NCBI GenBank assembly: GCA_002725175.2
Contig: PBQX02000068.1
Location: 1 to 14,113 of the forward strand
Reading direction: 5' to 3'
DNA from: CACKLF01 sp002725175
GTDB lineage: Bacteria > Pseudomonadota > Alphaproteobacteria > Rhodobacterales > Rhodobacteraceae
DNA length: 14,113 nt
The notes under the pieces: model-generated
What the model was told of the DNA's origin: nothing
Database searches by the model: none
What the model saw: the letters and a program-made list of their open reading frames with translations, nothing else
Program-made: the position numbers and the translations under genes
Shown here: positions 1 to 7,394 of the stretch, piece after piece
How positions within the stretch are numbered: the stretch's first letter is position 1
Layout of the letters: each line of letters starts with the position of its first letter

Positions 1-53
1 TGGAAAAAGTTTCCGAATACTTAGTGAGTCCTCACGATTTTTGAGGCAGTTTC

Positions 54-130
<77 letters not shown>

Positions 131-139
131 ACTAGACGC

Positions 140-168
140 ATTATAAATAAACCAATTCTTCAAAAAAT
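140..168 (-). promoter_or_regulatory. Probable tRNA-Arg promoter
   Basis: A perfect TATAAT (plus-strand ATTATA, 140-145) sits nine bases upstream of the mature tRNA 5' end, so transcription would begin just before the tRNA. The -35 region is T-rich and poor (ATTTTT at 163-168 with a 17-base spacer; TTGAAG is present but with too short a spacer). The -10 box is seen directly; its use as a promoter is inferred. Read-through from ubiB could also supply this tRNA. Confidence 0.5.
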
Positions 169-189
169 CTATATTTATCTATGGATTAA

Positions 190-1728
190 TTATTGTAGCC
201 ATAAAATTCCGAGACCGATTGAAAGTGTTGAAATAACAATCCCAATTGTTATTCCTCCCAATAGGGCTGGCAACCGCCTCTTCTTCTCTTTTTTTGGCGG
301 AGGTTCTAATATTTGCCGCAAAGATTTTTCTAAGAAAAATGGGATGTGAGGACCAAACCTTGAAAGTGTATATATCGTCTTAGAAAGATCTCTTAAAATC
401 GCTTTGGGCCCAAGATTTTCCTTTATATAATCCTCAACTACTGGCTTTGCAGTTTCCCATATATTTAGGTTGGGATCTAAAGAACGCGCAACCCCTTCCA
501 CTACAACCATAGTCCTTTGTAAAAGCAATAGCTCCGTTCTAGTTTCCATTCCAAACCGTTCAGTAACATCAAATAGATGTTTAAGAAGTCGCGCCATGGA
601 TATATTATGAGCCTCCATGCCGAAAATAGGTTCTGCTACAGCCCTTAGCGATTGAGCAAAAACATTTACATCTTGGTCAATGGGCACATAACCTGCCTCA
701 AAATGAACCTCTGCAACACGAAAATAATCTTTGTTTAAAAAGCCCATTAGTATTTCTGCATACACTCTTCGGGTATAAGGATCTATTCTGCCCATAATAC
801 CAAAATCCATCGCTATTAAGCTATCTTTGGTACCCCTCATTAGATTTCCTTGATGCATATCCGCATGGAAAAATCCGTCATGCAAAGCGTGAGTTAAAAA
901 TTTCTGCACTATGCGCTTTGCCAGCTCTTCTAAATCAGTATTTACTTTTTTAAGCTCATCCCTCTTACTCAAAGGTATACCGTTAACCCATTCAGTAATC
1001 ATCACTCTTCTAGTTGAAAGCTCCCATAACACTGAGGGAACAGTGAATTCGTCATCATTTTCTGTGTTTGACTTAAACTCTGCTGCCGCTGCCAGCTCCA
1101 TTCTTAAATCCAGCTCTTCAAGTACTATACCTTTAAAATGTTCAATAACTTTTAATGGTTTTAGCCTTCTTATAGAAGGCGCCAAAACTTCTGAAAGTCT
1201 TGCCATAAAAAAAAAGGAATCAATGTCTTTTAAGAAAGCTTTCTCAATACCTGGTCTCAAAACTTTTACGGCCACTTCCCTTCCATCTGACTTTAAAATA
1301 GCTTTGTGAACTTGGGCCAATGATGCGGCGGCCTTAGGTTCCGATAGTGATACAAAAGTTTCACTGATTTTGGCACCTAATTCAGCTTCAATAATATCAA
1401 TAGCAGTCTTTTTTTTAAACGCAGGTAAAGAATCTTGTAAGACCAATAGTTCACTTGCTATTTCATCACCAACTATGTCAGGTCTAGTAGATAGGAGTTG
1501 TCCAAACTTAATGTAAGCAGGTCCTAAAGCTGTTATTGCCCTTAATAATGGAGGTTGGAGAGGGTCTCCCCTATGTCCTAGTGGTTTAAAAGGCAATCCA
1601 ATAATTCGCGCAATAATTCTTAGTGAAAAGGGAACATTTAACCTCTTAAGTAAAAACTTCATCGCACCTGTACGTTCGAAGGTGGATCCGACCCTTATTA
1701 CTCGCCAAATGTTGTGTGGGCCACGCAC
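190..1728 (-). CDS. ubiB: UbiB-family atypical kinase/ATPase for ubiquinone biosynthesis
   Basis: A 512-residue ABC1/ADCK/UbiB protein. The family is membrane-anchored and needed for ubiquinone synthesis, probably using ATPase activity to assist handling of lipid intermediates rather than hydroxylating them as once thought. Signatures, counting from the GTG start: KFGQ near 74-77 (the family KxGQ motif), the Ala-rich loop AAAS near 133-136 that replaces the P-loop, the kinase lysine in VAVKV near 155, catalytic HADMHQGN near 288-295, and DFG near 308-310. The last 28 or so residues form a hydrophobic tail anchor after a KKEKKRR patch. The frame is open up to a TTG at 1758, but the family N-terminus matches the sequence from GTG 1728 (RGPHNIWRVIRVG), which starts one base after the ubiE stop, so the two genes are likely translationally coupled. 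Confidence 0.93.
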   Translation of the reverse strand: MRGPHNIWRVIRVGSTFERTGAMKFLLKRLNVPFSLRIIARIIGLPFKPLGHRGDPLQPPLLRAITALGPAYIKFGQLLSTRPDIVGDEIASELLVLQDSLPAFKKKTAIDIIEAELGAKISETFVSLSEPKAAASLAQVHKAILKSDGREVAVKVLRPGIEKAFLKDIDSFFFMARLSEVLAPSIRRLKPLKVIEHFKGIVLEELDLRMELAAAAEFKSNTENDDEFTVPSVLWELSTRRVMITEWVNGIPLSKRDELKKVNTDLEELAKRIVQKFLTHALHDGFFHADMHQGNLMRGTKDSLIAMDFGIMGRIDPYTRRVYAEILMGFLNKDYFRVAEVHFEAGYVPIDQDVNVFAQSLRAVAEPIFGMEAHNISMARLLKHLFDVTERFGMETRTELLLLQRTMVVVEGVARSLDPNLNIWETAKPVVEDYIKENLGPKAILRDLSKTIYTLSRFGPHIPFFLEKSLRQILEPPPKKEKKRRLPALLGGITIGIVISTLSIGLGILWLQ

Positions 1729-1729
1729 T

Positions 1730-2476
1730 TTATAATTTCCACCCAGAGTGTAAGGCAACTATTCCCATAGATAAATTTCTATATTTTACCTCTTTAAACC
1801 CAGCGGAAATCATTAGATCAACTAACTCATTTTGTTTCGGAAAATTTCTTATGCTCTCGACAAGATATTGGTAACTTTCTTTATCTTTCGCAATAACCTT
1901 TCCTAACCATGGAATAACTCCAAAAGAGTATTTATCGTATAAGCGCTGAAGATTTTTATCTATTAAAGTGCTAAATTCTAAAATTAGGATTCTTCCACCA
2001 GGTCGGAGAACTCTATATGCTTCTTCTAGAGCTTCATTAATATCCAAAACATTTCTAAGACCAAAAGAAATCGTATATGAGTGAAAATTATTATTCGAAA
2101 ATGGCAATCGCATCGCGTCAGCACAAAACCAAGCTAGCTGATTCTTATATCTATAATCTTCAGTCTTTCTCTTTCCGAAGGAAATCATTTCTTGAGTAAA
2201 GTCAACTATTTTGACTTCCGCATTTCCTTTACACCTATCCAAAAAACGCTTCCCAATATCTCCCGTACCACCAGCTACGTCAATTAAATTTTGACCAGGT
2301 CTAGGAGCCAACCAATCCATCATTAAATTTTTCCAGATTCTGTGGATTCCTAAGCTCATGACATCATTCATAATATCATAGTTATTAGCAACGCCTGAAA
2401 ACACATCGTTAACAAGCCTTGGCTTCTCAGAAATCTTAACTTTTTTAAATCCGAAATTTACTTCATTATCTGCCAA
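1730..2476 (-). CDS. ubiE: Demethylmenaquinone/ubiquinone C-methyltransferase UbiE
   Basis: A 248-residue class I SAM methyltransferase that methylates the ring carbon of the ubiquinone precursor (and of demethylmenaquinone in organisms that make it). Visible are the N-terminal UbiE signature YDIMNDVMSLGIHRIWK (about 33-49), SAM motif I DVAGGTGDIG (66-75), the segment ISFGLRNVLDINEAL, and the second signature RVLRPGGRILILEFS, followed by a conserved family tail. The length is typical. The start is TTG at 2476, supported by AAGGCGGA (2485-2492) eight bases upstream and by the family N-terminus; no in-frame ATG fits. The stop lies one base before the ubiB GTG start. Confidence 0.96.
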   Translation of the reverse strand: MADNEVNFGFKKVKISEKPRLVNDVFSGVANNYDIMNDVMSLGIHRIWKNLMMDWLAPRPGQNLIDVAGGTGDIGKRFLDRCKGNAEVKIVDFTQEMISFGKRKTEDYRYKNQLAWFCADAMRLPFSNNNFHSYTISFGLRNVLDINEALEEAYRVLRPGGRILILEFSTLIDKNLQRLYDKYSFGVIPWLGKVIAKDKESYQYLVESIRNFPKQNELVDLMISAGFKEVKYRNLSMGIVALHSGWKL

Positions 2477-2484
2477 AATTTTTT

Positions 2485-2492
2485 TCCGCCTT
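2485..2492 (-). promoter_or_regulatory. Ribosome binding site deciding the ubiE TTG start
   Basis: AAGGCGGA on the minus strand lies eight bases before TTG 2476. It is the only purine-rich Shine-Dalgarno-like stretch near the gene start and supports the non-ATG start. Confidence 0.5.
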
Positions 2493-2528
2493 AAGTAGTC
2501 TAATTAGATTTATTCTTTTATTCTTAAC

Positions 2529-3086
2529 CTATATCATTACCTCAACAAATGATAAAACCGTTTCTCCATATTTTCTCGTCTCAAGAATGTTACCACCTTC
2601 TATATTTGATATTTCTGCACCCTCTTCCCAAACAATTAAACTATGCTCCTTAATCCAATTACCCTTCAAAACATTTTTGAACGACTTTTCTCCTAAGCTT
2701 TTACCGTACGGAGGATCCATGAATATTAACTCGAAAGGATCTGCTTTATTTAAACCTATTTTTTGGCACTCCCCTACCTTTAATGATATTTTAGATTCAA
2801 CCCCCAGCGTTTTTGCATTTTCCATTATCAATTTGCATGCATATTTGTCACTTTCAACAAAGGTTGCGCTTTTTGCACCTCTTGAAATAGCCTCAAAACC
2901 AAGTGATCCAGTTCCTGCAAATAAATCCAAAATTTTTATTTCATGTAACTTTAAATGAAACTTGTGACTTAATATATTGAATATACTTTCCTTAACTTTG
3001 GCAGATGTTGGCCGAAGAGAAGTATTTTCAGATGAAGCAATCGACTTAAGTTTTCTTCCTTTGTAAACACCTCCAATAATTCTCAT
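2529..3086 (-). CDS. rsmD: 16S rRNA (guanine(966)-N2)-methyltransferase RsmD
   Basis: A 185-residue SAM-dependent methyltransferase that modifies G966 of 16S rRNA (E. coli numbering) in the 30S subunit. Evidence: N-terminal MRIIGGVYKGRKL, the RPTSAKVKESIFNIL segment (25-39), SAM motif I DLFAGTGSLGFEA (54-66), the acidic ESD after motif II (78-80), and catalytic DPPYGK (124-129), the hallmark of N2-guanine methyltransferases. The length is normal for the family. The ATG at 3086 matches the conserved N-terminus; only a weak GGTG lies upstream. A gap of about 52 bases separates it from ubiE, so the two may be co-transcribed. It diverges from the peroxiredoxin gene across a 67-base gap. Confidence 0.95.
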   Translation of the reverse strand: MRIIGGVYKGRKLKSIASSENTSLRPTSAKVKESIFNILSHKFHLKLHEIKILDLFAGTGSLGFEAISRGAKSATFVESDKYACKLIMENAKTLGVESKISLKVGECQKIGLNKADPFELIFMDPPYGKSLGEKSFKNVLKGNWIKEHSLIVWEEGAEISNIEGGNILETRKYGETVLSFVEVMI

Positions 3087-3141
3087 AATTGCACCAAAAA
3101 ACTGTTCTCTTTTATCTCAGTCCTCTATATAACGGCCTTAT

Positions 3142-3147
3142 GGTGAG
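3142..3147 (+). promoter_or_regulatory. Ribosome binding site of the peroxiredoxin gene
   Basis: GGTGAG lies six bases before ATG 3154. An ATG at 3140 that overlaps this site runs into a stop after five codons, so 3154 is the start. A TATATAAC stretch at 3126-3133 could serve as a -10 element, but no convincing -35 accompanies it. Confidence 0.5.
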
Positions 3148-3153
3148 ATTAAA

Positions 3154-3654
3154 ATGAAAATTTCTGAAGGTTCAGAATTACCTAGGTTNAACCTCCTAAC
3201 AAAGGTAAATGACGAAATCCTGGAGNTAAAGTATGAGGATTTATTTGTCGGCAAAACGGTTGCTTTGTTTGGNATGCCTGGTGCATTCACTCCCACTTGC
3301 TCCGGACAACACCTTCCAAGCATTATAGAATCTGAAAAAGACTTAAAGAAAAAGGGTGTTGATATTATTGGCATTCTTACTACGAATGACCCACATGTCT
3401 TGAATGCTTGGGGAAAAGCTAACAATGTAGACCTTAAAAAAATTATGCTCTTATGTGATCCAGATGCTAAATTTACGGAAGCATCCGGGTTGATGTTTAG
3501 CGTACCTCAAATTGGTCTAATCAGAAGATCTATAAGGTATGCGATGATAGCTAAAAATGGGATAATTTTGTCTCTACAAATTGAGGAATCTAGAAGTTAT
3601 TGCAAAACCTCTTCTGGTGAAGCCTTAATAAAAAATACAAATTGGCAGGATTAA
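3154..3654 (+). CDS. Prx5-family peroxiredoxin (thiol peroxidase)
   Basis: A 166-residue protein of the peroxiredoxin-5/redoxin type, which reduces hydrogen peroxide and organic hydroperoxides using thiol or glutaredoxin reductants. The active-site segment PGAFTPTCSGQHLP (42-55) carries the peroxidatic cysteine C49 and threonine T46 in the family order PxxxTxxC. The conserved arginine lies in the RRSIRYAMI region (about 124-132). Two further cysteines, C101 and C150, are present; C150 lies in the C-terminal region where atypical 2-Cys Prx5 enzymes place the resolving cysteine, but two residues off by eye. The gene ends inside the palindrome TTAA shared with the stop of phhB on the other strand. 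Three Ns (3189, 3226, 3273) leave three residues undetermined. A cytoplasmic location is likely, since no signal peptide is seen. Confidence 0.92.
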   Translation: MKISEGSELPRXNLLTKVNDEILEXKYEDLFVGKTVALFXMPGAFTPTCSGQHLPSIIESEKDLKKKGVDIIGILTTNDPHVLNAWGKANNVDLKKIMLLCDPDAKFTEASGLMFSVPQIGLIRRSIRYAMIAKNGIILSLQIEESRSYCKTSSGEALIKNTNWQD

Positions 3655-3959
3655 TTTTTTGGTCTAAAAGTACTTTCAATCATCTCACCTAGCTTTATGT
3701 CAAACTTAGTTAATCCTCCCTTGTCATGCGTGGTAAGTACTATTTCCACCCTATTATAAGTATTTTTCCATTCTGGGTGATGATTTATCTTCTCGGCCAT
3801 TAGAGCTATCTTGGTCATAAATCCAAAAGCTTCAACAAAGTTATCAAACTTAAATTCCTTTTTTATTTCTTTTCCAGAAGAAGATACTAACCAACCACAT
3901 TTAATTAATTCCGCAAAACTTTTATTATCATTTTCGTCTTCAAATATTTTTTCCATCAT
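3651..3959 (-). CDS. phhB: Pterin-4a-carbinolamine dehydratase family protein
   Basis: A 102-residue PCD/DCoH-fold protein. The classic enzyme dehydrates 4a-hydroxytetrahydropterin, recycling the cofactor of aromatic amino-acid hydroxylases. The signature EKINHHPEWKNTYNRV (56-71) contains the paired active-site histidines H60-H61 and W64; the third family histidine is H78 in LTTHDKGGLT. The start ATG 3959 overlaps by one base the stop of the preceding acyltransferase gene (TAATG), with AAGGAG eight bases upstream inside that gene: translational coupling. No phenylalanine hydroxylase gene is in the window, so the pterin-dependent partner is unknown; stand-alone copies occur in many bacteria, some tied to molybdopterin or folate chemistry. 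The gene ends four bases inside the convergent peroxiredoxin gene. Confidence 0.9.
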   Translation of the reverse strand: MMEKIFEDENDNKSFAELIKCGWLVSSSGKEIKKEFKFDNFVEAFGFMTKIALMAEKINHHPEWKNTYNRVEIVLTTHDKGGLTKFDIKLGEMIESTFRPKN

Positions 3960-5119
3960 TAATTTAGCTCCTTAAATGGACTTAAATTCCTTATATAACC
4001 TGTATCAAAATCAATGGATTCCTTCTCGCCAACCAAATAATTCTGAATCGCCTCATGCATTCCATTATGTAAAAACCAGTGTAGTGAATGAGTTTTGTGT
4101 GGCAAGTACCCTCTCGAGATTTTATGATCTCCTTGCGCACCTGCCTCAACTTTTTCAAGTCCATTATTTATTGCATAATCAATAGCCTGATAATAACATA
4201 ATTCGTAATGCAGAAATTTATGATATTCTGTTGCCCCCCAATACCTACCGAAAAGTGTTTTACTTCCAACGAAATTTAAAGCACCCGCTATTGCCTCTCC
4301 CTTATTAAGAGCTAAGACAAGTAAAATATCATTTCTCATCGTTTTATGAATTTCTTTGAAGAATTCCCAAGTTAAATATGGTGCCCCCCACTTTCGCTTT
4401 CCAGTATCTTGATAGAATTTCCAAAAATAATGCCAATGTTCCATAGTTATATTATCGCCAGAATATTGTACTATTTTTCCACCAAAACTATTTGCAACTT
4501 TTCTTTCTTTTTTTATTGCCTTTCTCTTTCTAGAAGAGAGCTTGCCAAGAAATTCTTCGAAGTCTTTAAAGTTGTAATTTTTCCAGTGGAATTGGTAGGT
4601 CTCTCTGCTTAGAAAGCCTTCTCGAATCGGGATTTGTTTTTCATCTATCTCGCAAAAAGTAATATGGACTGAAGATAATTTATTATTTGTAGCAAGAGAC
4701 TTTATATATTTTAAAATCTCTAAGGGTGTATCTTTATCATTTTCATATTTTAACAGGAACCGCCTTCCTGTAGCAGGTGTAAAAGGAACACTAATCTGAA
4801 GCTTTGGGTAATAAGACCCTCCAGCATTTTGATAAGCATGTGCCCAATTATGATCAAAAATGTATTCCCCTTGTGAGTTNNTTTTTAAATACATTGGGAC
4901 AACTCCTACCACCTCCTTGTTTCTTAAAGCTAATAGATGCTGAGGATACCATCCCGTNCCCTCTCCCACAGATTTACTTTTTTCTAACGCTCGTAAAAAC
5001 CTATANGTAGTAAAGGGGTCATAGGNCNTTCCTTTGNTACTTATNGAGTTTGAGCAGGAATCCCAGATATCTTCATCAATTTTATCCAGACTNTTTATTA
5101 TTTTTATTTGTAAGGTCAT
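3959..5119 (-). CDS. COG3146 / DUF482 GNAT-like N-acyltransferase
   Basis: About 386 residues of the family annotated as 'peptidogalycan biosynthesis/recognition' (PF04339, COG3146), built on a FemAB/GNAT-like double fold. Its substrate is not established. Family signatures, counted from ATG 5119: a basic LSSRKRKAIKKERK helix (about 194-207), GRYWGATEYHKFLHYELCYYQ (about 291-311), and VEAGAQGDHKISRGYLP (about 324-340), the family hallmark. It ends with the typical SPFKE tail. The frame is open to 5176, but the upstream stretch is low-complexity and overlaps the end of the GDPD gene, so MTLQIKII at 5119 is the better start, 13 bases after the GDPD stop. Ns before about 4860 positions from the 5' side leave several N-terminal residues unknown. 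It is the third gene of the ridA-led run. Confidence 0.85.
   Translation of the reverse strand: MTLQIKIIXSLDKIDEDIWDSCSNXISXKGXXYDPFTXYRFLRALEKSKSVGEXTGWYPQHLLALRNKEVVGVVPMYLKXNSQGEYIFDHNWAHAYQNAGGSYYPKLQISVPFTPATGRRFLLKYENDKDTPLEILKYIKSLATNNKLSSVHITFCEIDEKQIPIREGFLSRETYQFHWKNYNFKDFEEFLGKLSSRKRKAIKKERKVANSFGGKIVQYSGDNITMEHWHYFWKFYQDTGKRKWGAPYLTWEFFKEIHKTMRNDILLVLALNKGEAIAGALNFVGSKTLFGRYWGATEYHKFLHYELCYYQAIDYAINNGLEKVEAGAQGDHKISRGYLPHKTHSLHWFLHNGMHEAIQNYLVGEKESIDFDTGYIRNLSPFKELN
3968..3973 (-). promoter_or_regulatory. Ribosome binding site of phhB inside the upstream gene
   Basis: AAGGAG on the minus strand lies eight bases before ATG 3959, within the last codons of the acyltransferase gene. 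With the TAATG stop-start overlap it indicates coupled translation. Confidence 0.7.
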
Positions 5120-5132
5120 AAGTTTCTTTTCT

Positions 5133-5885
5133 TTAAACCANATTNGGAAANTAATTTTCAAAAGTAATATTNTCAAAAATTTTTCTAGCTTCCNTCTCTT
5201 GAATACTGGAACGAACAGTCCAACANAGAATAGGAAGATGTNCTTTCNTGGCTANANTTATCTGCGGGCTTCTGATNTTTGTCACNNTATGGGAAATGAA
5301 ATCCAACTGGCTTGTNTTTGAAANCANCATTTTGTTAAGAGACTCTTTTTGTTCNAAACNAAGAAAACNCCATTCTTTTGAAAAAAAATCGTCCGTAACC
5401 AAACCTCTNGGAATTTTAGGGGATAAATTTTCCAAAGCTNTAACTACAAAGGGATTAAAGGACATGGCGGCCAAAGGACCTNTGTANGCGTTAATTANAT
5501 TTGCTGTTTTTTGAACTAATTGNCCGATNTTTTTCCCCAACATTCCGTCTTGATCTTTTANTTCCAAAAGAATTGGAACTTTTCCATTAACTAAATTTAA
5601 TATNTCTTCAAGNGTTGGTATAGATTCTCCATTACTNAAGTAAATTTTTTCCAAANTCTTAACTTTCAGNTGNCTCACTTGCCCCTGCGCATTGGTAAGC
5701 CTTTCTAAAAAATCATCATGAAAAACCACAGGAGAGGAGTCCGCTAGTCCNTGAACATCCAACTCNATACCGAACCCTTTACAAATGGCCNCTTGAAATG
5801 CTGCTCTCGAATTCTCNGTAATTTCTTTTCCATGTAAACCTCTATGCGCAAAAGGNCTGGAAAGGAATATTGAGTTTAAANCCAT
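5133..5885 (-). CDS. Glycerophosphodiester phosphodiesterase family protein
   Basis: About 250 residues of the GDPD TIM-barrel family, which cleaves glycerophosphodiesters from phospholipid turnover to glycerol-3-phosphate and an alcohol. Visible: HRG (14-16), ENS (24-26), the metal-binding pair in ELDV (E41, D43), HDD with the catalytic histidine H56, LLExK (107-110) for the third acidic ligand, and a C-terminal CWTVRS (221-226). There is no signal peptide, so the protein is likely cytoplasmic, unlike periplasmic GlpQ. This gene is the most N-rich in the window: I count 39 Ns, 21 of them in third codon positions. Despite that, no frameshift or stop is visible. The ATG at 5885 lies 25 bases after the ridA stop, with no clear Shine-Dalgarno. 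Confidence 0.9.
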   Translation of the reverse strand: MXLNSIFLSXPFAHRGLHGKEIXENSRAAFQXAICKGFGXELDVXGLADSSPVVFHDDFLERLTNAQGQVXXLKVKXLEKIYXSNGESIPXLEXILNLVNGKVPILLEXKDQDGMLGKXIXQLVQKTANXINXYXGPLAAMSFNPFVVXALENLSPKIXRGLVTDDFFSKEWXFLXXEQKESLNKMXXSXTSQLDFISHXVTXIRSPQIXXAXKXHLPIXCWTVRSSIQEXEARKIFXNITFENXFXNXV

Positions 5886-5910
5886 GGTTTTTCAGTGGTT
5901 AAACAACNNG

Positions 5911-6375
5911 TTATNAAAGTTCAAATATTCCCTCTACNTCCACCGCTACTCCTAACGGTAAGGATACTGTTCCAACAGCTGAACGAGCGTGCTTTCCTTT
6001 GGATTCAAATACTTCAAACATTAAATCTGACGCGCCATTAACAACTTTTGGTTGATCCGAGAAGTCTGCTGTACAATTTACGAANCCTGTTAACTTAACN
6101 ACTTTTTTGACTCTTTCAAGATCTCCTGAGCAAGCTACCTTTAACTGAGAAAGCAATGCTAACCCGCAGCGTCTTGCTGCCTCATATCCATCTTCAATTG
6201 ACATGCCAGAACCAAGTTTTCCACATATAAAACCATTTTGATCTGCTGACACCTGGCCAGAAATATAGACATNNTTTCCNGTNATTACGAAGGGCACATA
6301 ATTTGCAGCTGGGGCCGGGGCTTCAGGTAAATTAATTCCTAAAGTCTTCATTTTTTCTTCAATAGAATTACTCAC
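5911..6375 (-). CDS. RidA family protein (YjgF/YER057c/UK114), long subgroup
   Basis: About 154 residues of the RidA superfamily. Canonical RidA hydrolyses reactive enamine/imine intermediates made by PLP enzymes. This is the longer subgroup with N-terminal LGINLPEAPAPAANYVPFV (12-30). Further signatures are SGQ (39-41), KLGSGMSIEDGYEAARRCGLALL (53-75), FSDQPKVVNGASDL (105-118) and HARSAVGTVSLPLGVAV (129-145); R131 sits where RidA enzymes have the arginine that binds the substrate carboxylate, so imine deaminase activity is plausible but unproven for this subgroup. The start is GTG 6375, supported by AAAGGA seven bases upstream. The last codon before the stop is TNA, so the true end is uncertain by one residue. 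It leads the run ridA-GDPD-acyltransferase-phhB, an order I recall from other alphaproteobacteria. Confidence 0.92.
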   Translation of the reverse strand: MSNSIEEKMKTLGINLPEAPAPAANYVPFVXXGXXVYISGQVSADQNGFICGKLGSGMSIEDGYEAARRCGLALLSQLKVACSGDLERVKKXVKLTXFVNCTADFSDQPKVVNGASDLMFEVFESKGKHARSAVGTVSLPLGVAVXVEGIFELX

Positions 6376-6382
6376 AATAAAT

Positions 6383-6388
6383 TCCTTT
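6383..6388 (-). promoter_or_regulatory. Ribosome binding site deciding the ridA GTG start
   Basis: AAAGGA on the minus strand lies seven bases before GTG 6375, supporting the GTG rather than the internal ATG eight codons later. Confidence 0.55.
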
Positions 6389-6405
6389 CCATTATTAATT
6401 TTTTT

Positions 6406-6434
6406 TTTATATTAAAATAATTAAAACCTGTAAA
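6406..6434 (-). promoter_or_regulatory. Promoter of the ridA-led run
   Basis: On the minus strand, TTTACA (6429-6434) and TATAAA (6406-6411) are separated by exactly 17 bases, a good sigma-70-type promoter about 30 bases upstream of the GTG start. A run of ten adenines (plus-strand T-run 6399-6408) begins inside the -10 and spans the expected transcription start, which may permit transcript slippage. The boxes are seen; activity is inferred. The rest of the 141-base divergent gap to the persulfide dioxygenase gene is very AT-rich and gave no convincing plus-strand promoter. Confidence 0.55.
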
Positions 6435-6516
6435 TTTAAACTATATATTATTCCTATNTTTTAAATAGTTCATAATATATAANCATTANTGTTACTNTTT
6501 TTGGGAANCNTGCATT

Positions 6517-7380
6517 ATGACAATTGANATAAAACCCTTCTTCCATNTAAAGAGTAATACCTTTTGTTACGTTGTCTTTGACAAAAGCTCAAATAAAGGC
6601 GCCNTTATTGATAGTTGCCTTGATTTTGATGTGNCCACTGGNANGACTAATAGTGAACATGCAGATCTAGTTATAANCTANATCAAAGAGAACNATATTA
6701 GTATTGAATGGATTNTGGAGACCCATGTTCATGCNGANCATCTATCAGCNGCCCCTTATATTAGAGATAATCTAGGAGGCCAGATTGGTATAGGAAGTAN
6801 AGTNAAGGAAATCCAACATACCTTTGGNGAAATATATAACGCCGAAAAAGGCTTCAAAAGAGATGGNTCACAATTTGACAAACTTTTTAATGACGGGGAG
6901 TCTTTTTATATAGGNGAGGTTTTATCTTCATATATTTCCACACCTGGACANACACCCGCTTGTGGTTGCTATAAAATTGAAGACAANATTTTTGTNGGGG
7001 ACACCTTATTTATGCCAGATTTTGGAACAGCAAGATGTGATTTTCCNGGAGGCGATGCCAGAACNATGTATAAATCAATAANGCGAATACTTGAGCANCA
7101 TTCACAAACAGTTTTATGGATGTGCCACGACTATCTTCCCANTGGTCGGTCTGAATACCAATATAGAACTACAGTTGGCGCACAAAGAGAAAANAACCCT
7201 CACGTAAATNATAACATTAGTGAAGATGNNTTTGTNCAGCTTAGGGAAAAGAAAGATTCTCTACTTGGATTTCCAAAACTCCTAATCCCATCAATCCAAG
7301 TTAATATGAGAGCTGGGGATCTACCTCCTAAAGAAGAAAACGGGACATCTTACATAAAGATTCCAATAAATAANATCTAA
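6517..7380 (+). CDS. MBL-fold persulfide dioxygenase, ETHE1/Blh type
   Basis: A 287-residue metallo-beta-lactamase-fold enzyme of the ETHE1-like group, which oxidises glutathione persulfide to sulfite with a single iron. The motif THVHAxHLSAAPYIR (69-83) holds H70, H72 and H75 (the residue at 74 is GAN, Asp or Glu). TPGxTPAC (142-149) has a CAN codon at 145 compatible with the ligand histidine. GDTLFMPDFGTARCDFxGGDAR (161-182) carries D162 and the family's arginine-cysteine segment, and WMCHDYLP (201-208) supplies H204. The C-terminal half (RTTVGAQRExNPHV, MRAGDLPPKEENG) matches the longer bacterial Blh-type enzymes. About 32 Ns lie in the gene, 20 at third codon positions by my count. A GGGA about 12 bases upstream could be the Shine-Dalgarno. 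No sulfurtransferase or sulfide:quinone oxidoreductase gene is near. Confidence 0.9.
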   Translation: MTIXIKPFFHXKSNTFCYVVFDKSSNKGAXIDSCLDFDVXTXXTNSEHADLVIXXIKENXISIEWIXETHVHXXHLSXAPYIRDNLGGQIGIGSXXKEIQHTFXEIYNAEKGFKRDXSQFDKLFNDGESFYIXEVLSSYISTPGXTPACGCYKIEDXIFXGDTLFMPDFGTARCDFXGGDARXMYKSIXRILEXHSQTVLWMCHDYLPXGRSEYQYRTTVGAQREXNPHVNXNISEDXFXQLREKKDSLLGFPKLLIPSIQVNMRAGDLPPKEENGTSYIKIPINXI

Positions 7381-7394
7381 TTTGNCAAAAAACC

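Noticed and set aside
30..46. Hairpin downstream of the tRNA as terminator
   Set aside because: Only five pairs and no T-run on the minus strand.
911..1309. Open frame of 132 codons antisense to ubiB
   Set aside because: Serine-rich shadow of ubiB with no ribosome binding site or family signal.
2587..2958. Open frame of 123 codons antisense to rsmD
   Set aside because: Lies wholly inside the well-supported rsmD gene on the other strand.
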